Assembly (NCBI GenBank): GCA_903933475.1
Contig: CAIZKE010000025.1
Span: 1 to 7,917 of the forward strand
DNA: 7,917 bases
Source of the DNA: an uncultured Alphaproteobacteria bacterium
GTDB lineage: Bacteria > Pseudomonadota > Alphaproteobacteria > Caulobacterales > Caulobacteraceae
Direction of reading: 5' to 3'
Below, piece by piece: positions 1 to 5,064 of this stretch. Position numbers and translations under genes: made by a program. Under the pieces are notes generated by a model. It was not told where the DNA came from, did not search any database, and saw only the letters and a list, made by a program, of their open reading frames with translations. The stretch's first letter is position 1, and each line of letters begins with the position of its first letter.

Positions 1-1021
1 GGTCGAGGTCCGGGCCGGTGACGGTGGCGAGATCGATGCGGCCAAGCTCGGGCCGCTCGTGCTGGCGGGAAGTGCGGCGGTAGGCCGGATCGTAGTGGGT
101 CTCGACGAGGTCCAGGGCCACGGGCTCCAGGTCGCCGGCCTCCAGCAGGGCCCGCCATTCGGCCAGTCGCCGGGCACCAGGCTTGCTGGGCAGGCGGGAT
201 AGGAGGGCCATCAGGGCCTCCACGTCCCCGGCGGTCTCGGCGTAGACCCCGGCGAGGTAGGCGGCGCGGGCCTCGGGCGGGGCCTCCAGCCGGATCGAGG
301 GCGCTTCCGACATGGCGGTCCAGATGGCGGGGGGCACCATGCGCTCGCCCACCTTGCTGGACTCCGCCTCGATCACCACGGGCCGGGTGGGATCGAGGGT
401 CTCCAGAGCGCCGAGGAGGCGGCTCTCGAACATCTTCTGGGCCGGTTGGGGACGGCCGGGCAGGGCGCCCAGCAGGGAGCCCCGGTGCTCGGCCAGACCC
501 TCCAGGTCCAGGACCTGGACCCCCAGGCCGGGCAGTCGCTTCAGCACCTCGGTCTTGCCCGATCCCGTGGGCCCGTCGAGCACGACGGCGCGGAAGCCGG
601 GAGGCGAGTCGTAGAGCCGGGTCGTCACCTCCCGCCGATAGGTGCGGTAGCCGCCGGCCAGCACGCCGACCCGCCAGCCCACCTGGGACAGGATGTGGGC
701 CATGGCCCCCGAGCGCATGCCGCCACGCCAGCAGTAAACGAGGGGCCGGAAGCCTCCGGGCTGGTCGGCCAGGGCGCCCAGGAGGTGGCCGCCGATGTTC
801 CGGGCCACGTAGGCGCCGCCGACCTTGCGGGCCAGGAAGCGCGACTGCTGGACGTAGAGGGTCCCCACCTCGGCGCGCTCGGCATTGTCCAGGACCGGCA
901 GGTTGACCGCGCCGGGCACGTGGTCCTCGGCGAACTCGCCGGGGCTGCGCACGTCTATGACCATGTCGAAGCGCGCCCGCGTCACGGCGTCGGCGGAGGC
1001 GACGGTCTCGGGCCCGCTCAT
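1..1021 (-). CDS. mnmH: tRNA 2-selenouridine synthase MnmH (SelU/YbbB), 3' end outside window
   Basis: MnmH replaces the 2-thio group of wobble (c)mnm5s2U34 in tRNAs for Lys, Glu and Gln with selenium, using selenophosphate and passing through a geranylated intermediate. The window holds 340 codons from the ATG; the known family is about 360 residues, so only a short C-terminal tail should be missing. An N-terminal rhodanese domain (about residues 5-130) carries the family hallmark YCWRGGMRS at 96-104, with Cys97 as the catalytic cysteine. A P-loop domain follows, with GPTGSGKT at 150-157, as expected for the fusion that defines this family. The ATG at 1021 is supported by a GGAAGAGG ribosome binding site at 1030-1037, eight bases upstream. 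The gene is divergent from selD, whose product supplies its selenium donor, which strongly supports the call. No frameshift or missing key residue was seen. Confidence 0.96.
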   Translation of the reverse strand, partial: MSGPETVASADAVTRARFDMVIDVRSPGEFAEDHVPGAVNLPVLDNAERAEVGTLYVQQSRFLARKVGGAYVARNIGGHLLGALADQPGGFRPLVYCWRGGMRSGAMAHILSQVGWRVGVLAGGYRTYRREVTTRLYDSPPGFRAVVLDGPTGSGKTEVLKRLPGLGVQVLDLEGLAEHRGSLLGALPGRPQPAQKMFESRLLGALETLDPTRPVVIEAESSKVGERMVPPAIWTAMSEAPSIRLEAPPEARAAYLAGVYAETAGDVEALMALLSRLPSKPGARRLAEWRALLEAGDLEPVALDLVETHYDPAYRRTSRQHERPELGRIDLATVTGPDLD

Positions 1022-1076
1022 CGGGCGGGCCTCTTCCGGCCGGAGGGGAAATGGCGGTCGCGGGTCATGGGGCGCT

Positions 1077-1105
1077 GGTATACACCCGCCCCGGGACAGT
1101 CTGAA
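1077..1105 (-). promoter_or_regulatory. possible sigma-70-type promoter for mnmH
   Basis: In the 99-base gap between the divergent mnmH and selD starts, the minus strand reads TTCAGA (1100-1105), a 17-base spacer, then TATACC (1077-1082). Each hexamer matches the sigma-70 consensus at four of six positions. The TATA core is part of the palindrome GTATAC (1078-1083), so it could also serve selD on the plus strand, but no -35 partner is visible there. The call rests on position and spacing only. Confidence 0.3.
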
Positions 1106-1120
1106 CAGGAGGCTCGGGGC

Positions 1121-2191
1121 ATGGCGGAATCCGCGATAGGGACGCAGGGGCTGGTGCGGCTGACCAGCCTGGCCCATGGCGGTGGCTGCGGGTGCAAGAT
1201 CGCCCCCGGCGTCCTGCAGCAGATCCTGGCCGGCGTCCCCCAGGCCGCGCCCTTCGCCGGCCTGATGGTCGGGACCGAGACCTCGGACGACGCGGCCGTC
1301 TGGCGCCTCAACGATACCCAGGCCCTGATCGCCACCACCGACTTCTTCATGCCCATGGTGGACGACCCCCGGGACTTCGGCCGGATCGCCGCCGCCAACG
1401 CCCTGTCCGACGTCTACGCCATGGGCGGCAAGCCCATCCTGGCCCTGGCGATTGTGGGCATGCCCATCAACGTCCTGCCGGTGGAGACCATCCGCGGCAT
1501 ACTGGCAGGGGGATCGGAGATCTGCGCCGAGGCGGGAATCCCCATCGCCGGCGGCCACTCCATCGACAGCCTTGAGCCCATCTACGGCCTGGTCGCCCTG
1601 GGCCTGGTCCATCCCGACCTTGTCATGACCAATCGCGCCGCCCGGGCGGGGGACGAACTGATCCTCGGCAAGGCCCTGGGTGTGGGCGTGCTCTCTGCAG
1701 CCTTCAAGCAGGGCCGGCTGGACGCCGAGGGCTATGCCGCCCTGGTGGGCTCGGCCACCCGGCTCAATACGCCGGGACCGGACCTTGCGGCTATGGATGG
1801 CGTCCACGCCATGACCGATGTCACCGGCTTTGGCCTCCTGGGGCACGGGCTGGAAATGGCCCAGGGGGCGGGCCTGACCCTTGAGATCGACCCCCTGGCA
1901 CCCCGGCTCCTGCCCGGCGCGGAGGCCCTGGCCCGGGAGGGCGTACGGACCGGCGCCAGCGTGCGCAACTGGGACAGCTATGGCGCTGCCGTCCGGGGCG
2001 CCGACGACCTGGACCCCTGGCGGCGGGACCTGCTCAGCGATCCCCAGACCAGTGGCGGCCTGCTGGTCGCCGCCGCGCCGGAGGCGGCCGGAGCGGTCCT
2101 GGCGCATCTCAAGGCCGCAGGATTCGACGCTGTCCGGGTGGGCCGCTTCGCCGATGGGCCGGCGCAGATCCGGCTGGCGGCTGGCGCCTGA
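1121..2191 (+). CDS. selD: selenide, water dikinase (selenophosphate synthetase) SelD
   Basis: SelD uses ATP to convert selenide to selenophosphate, the selenium donor for MnmH and, where present, for selenocysteine synthesis. The protein has 356 residues, close to the 347 of the E. coli enzyme. The N-terminal catalytic loop GGCGCK at 21-26 gives Cys23 and Lys26, equivalent to E. coli Cys17 and Lys20. ATP- and metal-binding motifs follow: DDAAV (56-60), TTDFFMP (72-78), AGGHS (143-147), TDVTGFGLLGH (232-242) and DPQTSGGLL (308-316). The catalytic position is cysteine, not an in-frame UGA selenocysteine. I chose the ATG at 1121 because a perfect AGGAGG lies at 1107-1112 and the alignment with E. 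coli SelD begins there; the open frame upstream to 446 is only the antisense of mnmH. The gene is divergent from mnmH and ends 4 bp from the converging modC stop. Confidence 0.97.
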   Translation: MAESAIGTQGLVRLTSLAHGGGCGCKIAPGVLQQILAGVPQAAPFAGLMVGTETSDDAAVWRLNDTQALIATTDFFMPMVDDPRDFGRIAAANALSDVYAMGGKPILALAIVGMPINVLPVETIRGILAGGSEICAEAGIPIAGGHSIDSLEPIYGLVALGLVHPDLVMTNRAARAGDELILGKALGVGVLSAAFKQGRLDAEGYAALVGSATRLNTPGPDLAAMDGVHAMTDVTGFGLLGHGLEMAQGAGLTLEIDPLAPRLLPGAEALAREGVRTGASVRNWDSYGAAVRGADDLDPWRRDLLSDPQTSGGLLVAAAPEAAGAVLAHLKAAGFDAVRVGRFADGPAQIRLAAGA

Positions 2192-2195
2192 GGCC

Positions 2196-2909
2196 TCAGC
2201 CGAGGTCGAGGACTTCGGCTACCTTTGGATCGGCCAGGACCTCCGCCGGCGGACCGCACGCCAGGATTCGCCCGGCATCCATCACCGCGAGGCGATCGGC
2301 CAGGCCAGCGGCCTCTTCCAGGTCGTGGGTGACGAGCAGGATGGGCGGGCCCTTGTCCTGCCGCAGGGCGGACAGCTGGTCACGCACCCTTCGCCGGGAG
2401 CGGCGGTCCACCGCCGACAGGGGCTCGTCGAGGAGCAGGACCGAGGGCCTGCGCGCCAGGGCCCGGGCCATGGCCACCCTCTGTTGCTGACCGCCGGAGA
2501 GGTTGGCCGGCTTGCGGTCCTCCAGGCCGGCGAGGTCCAGGTCCGCCATCAGGCGGCGGGCCGCCTGCGTCGCCTCGTCCCGGGGCAGGTCGCCCATGGC
2601 CATCCGGATGTTCGCCAGGGCCGTCAGGTGCGGCAGCAGGGCGTAGGCCTGGAAGACCAGGCCTGTCCGGCGGCGAAAGGGAGGGACGAAGATCCCGGCG
2701 TTCGTGTCCAGCCAGACCTCGCCCGCGCAGGTGATGTGCCCTTCACCCGGACGGACCAGGCCGGCGACGATCCGCAGGAGGGTGGTCTTGCCCGCGCCGG
2801 AGGGCCCGGTCAGGGCCAGGATCTCGCCGGGTGCAAGCTGCAGGTCCGCGGCGACCCCGGCGGGCCCGCCGCGGGAAAAGGACAGGCTGAGGGCGGGTTC
2901 AGCGGTCAT
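2196..2909 (-). CDS. modC: molybdate ABC transporter ATP-binding protein ModC, short form
   Basis: This is the ATPase that drives import of molybdate (or a similar oxyanion) through ModB. All nucleotide-binding motifs are in order: Walker A GPSGAGKT (35-42), Q-loop VFQ (85-87), signature LSGGQQQRVA (137-146), Walker B VLLLDEP (157-163), D-loop SAVD (165-168) and switch His195. At 237 residues it ends just after the ATPase core. The classical ModC of about 350 residues has an extra C-terminal Mop/TOBE domain that binds molybdate, and that domain is absent here. The start overlaps the modB stop by 11 bp and has no good ribosome binding site of its own, so translation is probably coupled to modB. 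The ATPase family is certain; the molybdate assignment comes mainly from the adjacent ModA and ModB. Confidence 0.88.
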   Translation of the reverse strand: MTAEPALSLSFSRGGPAGVAADLQLAPGEILALTGPSGAGKTTLLRIVAGLVRPGEGHITCAGEVWLDTNAGIFVPPFRRRTGLVFQAYALLPHLTALANIRMAMGDLPRDEATQAARRLMADLDLAGLEDRKPANLSGGQQQRVAMARALARRPSVLLLDEPLSAVDRRSRRRVRDQLSALRQDKGPPILLVTHDLEEAAGLADRLAVMDAGRILACGPPAEVLADPKVAEVLDLG

Positions 2910-3567
2910 GTCGCGCCAGCCGGGAGCCCAGGGCCTGGACCGCGATGATGGCCGCCACCGAGACGGCGACGAGGGCCGCCGCCAGGACGCCCGCGCCGGA
3001 GTCGTCGAAGGCCTGGACCCGGTCGTAGATGGCCAGGGCCGCCGTTCGGGTCTCGCCGGGAATGGAGCCGCCGATCATCAGGACGACGCCGAACTCGCCC
3101 ATGGTGTGGGCGAAGACCAGGACGAAGCCGGTCAGGACGCCGGGCCAGGCGAGGGGCGCCTCGACGGTCCAGAAGGTCCGCCAGGGACTGAGCCCGCTGA
3201 CCCAGGCGGCCTCTCTCAGCTCGGGCCGGATGGCCTCGAAGGCCCGCAGGGCGGGCTGGACCGCAAAGGGCAGGTTGGCGACCAGGGAGGCGGCCACCAG
3301 GCCCTCGAAGCTGAAGGCGAGGCCCTTGCCGAAGAAAGCCGTCCAGAGGGCACCGAGGGGGGAGGCCTCGCCGAGGGCGGCCAGCAGGTAGAAGCCGAGG
3401 ACGGTGGGCGGCAGGACCAGGGGCAGGGCGATGAGCCCCTCCAGGACGGCCCGGCCCCGCCGCACCTGATAGGCCAGGGTGCGGGCCACCAGCACCCCGA
3501 CAGGCACCAGCAGGCAGGCGGTCCAGAGGCTGAGCTTGAAGGACAGGGCGAAGGCGACGGCGTCCAT
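2899..3567 (-). CDS. modB: molybdate ABC transporter permease ModB
   Basis: ModB is the inner-membrane channel subunit of the importer. Its 222 residues are the usual ModB length. Hydrophobic segments lie at about 5-30, 42-65, 85-105, 142-166 and 190-212. The family stretch LPLVLPPTVLGFYLL (48-62) is present. The cytoplasmic EAA coupling loop begins at EAAWVSGLSPW (119-129) and contacts the ATPase. The C-terminal segments FAHTMGEFGVVLMIGG (152-167) and IPGETRTAALAIYD (169-182) are typical of ModB rather than of the related sulfate permeases CysT and CysW. The ATG at 3567 follows the modA stop by 3 bp and has GGGAG at 3578-3582 as a ribosome binding site, consistent with an operon in the order modA-modB-modC. 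Confidence 0.93.
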   Translation of the reverse strand: MDAVAFALSFKLSLWTACLLVPVGVLVARTLAYQVRRGRAVLEGLIALPLVLPPTVLGFYLLAALGEASPLGALWTAFFGKGLAFSFEGLVAASLVANLPFAVQPALRAFEAIRPELREAAWVSGLSPWRTFWTVEAPLAWPGVLTGFVLVFAHTMGEFGVVLMIGGSIPGETRTAALAIYDRVQAFDDSGAGVLAAALVAVSVAAIIAVQALGSRLARHDR

Positions 3568-3570
3568 GGC

Positions 3571-4344
3571 TCAGGCGCTCCCGTCCGGAGCCAGACCGAA
3601 ATCCCGAAAGACGCCCCGGGCCTGGGGGGTGGCGAGGAAATCGAAGACGGCCCGCGCCGGGCGCCCGGCACCGCGCAGGACCACCGCGGTCTGCACCAGG
3701 GGCGCGTGCAGGGCCGTGTCGATCCGGGCGTGGGCGCCGGCCCGGGTCAGCTCAGGCCCGAGGGCGAGGGACAGGGGCAGGAGGCCGGCATCGGCACCCC
3801 CGGTCAGGGCGAAGCGCGCGGCCTGGGCGGCGGAGTCTCCCAGGACGAGGTGGGGCTTGGCCAGCGGCCAGACCCCGAGGGCCGTCAGGGCCTCCCGGGC
3901 CGCCCGGCCATAGGGCGCATGGTCCGGATTGGCGATGGCCAGCCGCTGGAGGCGCCCGTCCCGCAGGGCCTGGACGAGTTCGGCCGCCCCACCGGCGGGA
4001 CAGACCCGGGATCCGTTCCGGGCGAAGAGAACGAGCCGGCCCTGGCCGTAGACGCGTCCCGGTCCCACTGTTCGGCCCCCCGCGGCCAGGCGCTGGACCA
4101 GGCTCGCCTCGGCGCAGAGGAAGACCTCAAAGGGGGCACCCGCCTCGATCTGCCGGGTCAGGGCGCCGGAGGACCCGAAGGTCAGCCTGACGGGTCCGCC
4201 GCCGGCGCGCCGGAACCGCTCGGCGATGAGGGGAAGGGCACCGGTCAGGTCCGAGGCCGCAGCGATCAGGGGACCGTCCTGCGCCCAGGCCTGTCCGGGC
4301 GCCAGGGCGATCAGGCCGGCCAGGGTCCGCCGGGTGAGGGACAC
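3571..4344 (-). CDS. modA: molybdate ABC transporter periplasmic binding protein ModA
   Basis: ModA is the periplasmic receptor that hands the oxyanion to ModBC. The 257-residue protein begins with an export signal ending AWA|Q near residue 21; TRRT at 4-7 gives it a slightly Tat-like look. Oxyanion-site family motifs are AAASDLTGAL (28-37), FGSSGALTRQIEAGAP (56-71) and NPDHAPYG (139-146), followed by GADAGLLPLSLA (183-194). By hand comparison, the E. coli ligand residue Tyr170 is not conserved here. A tyrosine sits in NPDHAPYG instead, which I recall from the Azotobacter-type ModA subgroup. The start is GTG at 4344, with GGAG seven bases upstream and no better in-frame choice. Molybdate is the likely ligand, but tungstate or another oxyanion cannot be excluded from sequence. 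Confidence 0.9.
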   Translation of the reverse strand: MSLTRRTLAGLIALAPGQAWAQDGPLIAAASDLTGALPLIAERFRRAGGGPVRLTFGSSGALTRQIEAGAPFEVFLCAEASLVQRLAAGGRTVGPGRVYGQGRLVLFARNGSRVCPAGGAAELVQALRDGRLQRLAIANPDHAPYGRAAREALTALGVWPLAKPHLVLGDSAAQAARFALTGGADAGLLPLSLALGPELTRAGAHARIDTALHAPLVQTAVVLRGAGRPARAVFDFLATPQARGVFRDFGLAPDGSA

Positions 4345-4401
4345 GCGAGAACTCCGAGGTCAGGGCGGCAACCGAAGGCAAGGGTAGTCGTCTTCACCGC
4401 C

Positions 4402-4433
4402 GGGCGAAAGCGCGCTCGGCCCGCTTTCCGCCC
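4402..4433. repeat. imperfect inverted repeat upstream of modA
   Basis: The left arm GGGCGAAAGCG (4402-4412) pairs with the right arm CGCTTTC (4422-4428) plus GCCC (4430-4433). One cytosine (4429) is bulged and the loop has nine bases, giving 11 base pairs in all. The centre lies about 73 bases upstream of the modA GTG, so it may be a leader hairpin or protein-binding site for modABC, or a transcript end for the gene upstream. No run of T follows on either strand, so it is not a classic intrinsic terminator. It does not resemble a ModE box, which is AT-rich. Confidence 0.45.
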
Positions 4434-4544
4434 CGCCAGAAAGACGCACCCGCCCAGGACGCCACGACGTCACATCGTAGAGTCGTTTCCGGCAGGGGGC
4501 GCGCTCTGGATGCTCTCCAGGCTCTCCGACCGTTTGCTCGGGAA
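4434..4544. other. intergenic stretch between modA and the DUF6491-like gene
   Basis: No coding sequence is supported here. The stretch includes a 5-bp inverted pair, ACGAC (4464-4468) and GTCGT (4482-4486), and a tandem 7-bp direct repeat GCTCTCC separated by two bases (4512-4518 and 4521-4527). The promoter for modABC probably lies between here and the modA start, but I could not find a convincing -35/-10 pair. Confidence 0.4.
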
Positions 4545-4563
4545 CCGGCCCGGCGGAGGCCGG
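4545..4563 (-). terminator. GC-rich hairpin just after the DUF6491-like gene
   Basis: CCGGCC (4545-4550) and GGCCGG (4558-4563) form a perfect 6-bp stem around a 7-base loop. The hairpin starts 3 bases beyond the minus-strand stop at 4567. The next bases on the minus strand are only TTCC, not a real T run. It may slow or end transcription, or protect the 3' end of the message. Confidence 0.35.
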
Positions 4564-4566
4564 GGA

Positions 4567-4983
4567 TCAGGGCTGGGACTTGCGGGGCAGGGCGGCAGCT
4601 TCCTCGGGGGTCAGGCGGGTGATCACCGAGACCGGACAGCGGGAGACGCCGATGGGCCCCCGAACCCGAACATCGACGTCGATCGGCGAACAGATGGAGC
4701 TGGAACCGCGGGAATCCAGTCCGATACGGGTCTCCCAGTCCAGATCAGGGCAGCGGCCCTTGAGGTCCAGGCGATAGACGTCCTTGCTGCGCACCCGGAG
4801 GTACAGGGTCTTGTCGTCGGGGGCCGCGAAGCCCCGCACGTCGCGGTTGAAGAAGCAGGCGCGCTCCGGCTTGGCGACCTCGGGGCCCGGCTCGGTCCCG
4901 GCCGGAACCGGCGGGTCCTGGGCGACGGCGGTGCCGGCGAGGGTGAAGGCGGCGATCGCCGCGAGGCTCAGTCTCGAGATCAT
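4567..4983 (-). CDS. secreted four-cysteine protein, DUF6491-like
   Basis: This protein of unknown function has 138 residues. Residues 1-21 form a clear Sec signal peptide (hydrophobic core 7-17, cleavage after AVA), so the mature protein is periplasmic or secreted. After a proline-rich linker (23-39), the conserved-looking core starts at ACFFNRDVRGF (42-52) and contains GRCPDLDWE (76-84), a Cys98 segment and SRCPV (114-118). The mature chain has exactly four cysteines (43, 78, 98, 116), which suggests two disulfides. The overall pattern resembles what I recall of DUF6491, small exported proteins common in Caulobacterales and relatives; this is from memory. The ATG at 4983 is supported by GGAG at 4992-4995. 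The gene lies 83 bp from mnmC and about 220 bp from modA on the same strand. I infer no function from its place. Confidence 0.8.
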   Translation of the reverse strand: MISRLSLAAIAAFTLAGTAVAQDPPVPAGTEPGPEVAKPERACFFNRDVRGFAAPDDKTLYLRVRSKDVYRLDLKGRCPDLDWETRIGLDSRGSSSICSPIDVDVRVRGPIGVSRCPVSVITRLTPEEAAALPRKSQP

Positions 4984-4990
4984 GGCAAAA

Positions 4991-5020
4991 GCTCCCTGGG
5001 TTTACGGGACCCAGGATAGC
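4991..5020 (-). terminator. hairpin between mnmC and the DUF6491-like gene: terminator or leader structure
   Basis: A perfect 7-bp stem joins CCTGGGT (4995-5001) and ACCCAGG (5009-5015) around a 7-base loop. After a small mismatch it extends by GCT (4991-4993) with AGC (5018-5020). Read on the minus strand, the stem is followed four bases later by TTTT, so it could end the mnmC transcript about 50 bases after its stop codon. The 3' arm also overlaps the AGGGAG ribosome binding site of the next gene, so it could instead limit that gene's translation. Confidence 0.5.
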
Positions 5021-5064
5021 AGTCGGGTTGAGGCAGGATAATGGCCTGCGAAGACCCCTCCCTC

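Noticed and set aside
446..1120. Upstream extension of the selD frame
   Set aside because: The extension lies antisense to mnmH, has no SelD-like content, and the ATG at 1121 has a perfect AGGAGG site and matches the family N-terminus.
1121..2191. In-frame UGA selenocysteine codon in selD
   Set aside because: The catalytic position is encoded as cysteine and the only TGA in frame is the final stop.
4345..4566. ModE box or molybdenum-cofactor riboswitch upstream of modA
   Set aside because: No AT-rich ModE dyad and no fold that I could recognise as the cofactor riboswitch; only the unrelated GC-rich inverted repeat was found.
2704..5019. Very long plus-strand open frame (771 codons) opposite modC, modB, modA and the DUF6491-like gene
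   Set aside because: Its product is Gly/Gln/Glu/Arg/Pro-rich with no fold-like pattern and runs antisense to four well-supported genes. High GC content removes stop codons and makes such frames common.
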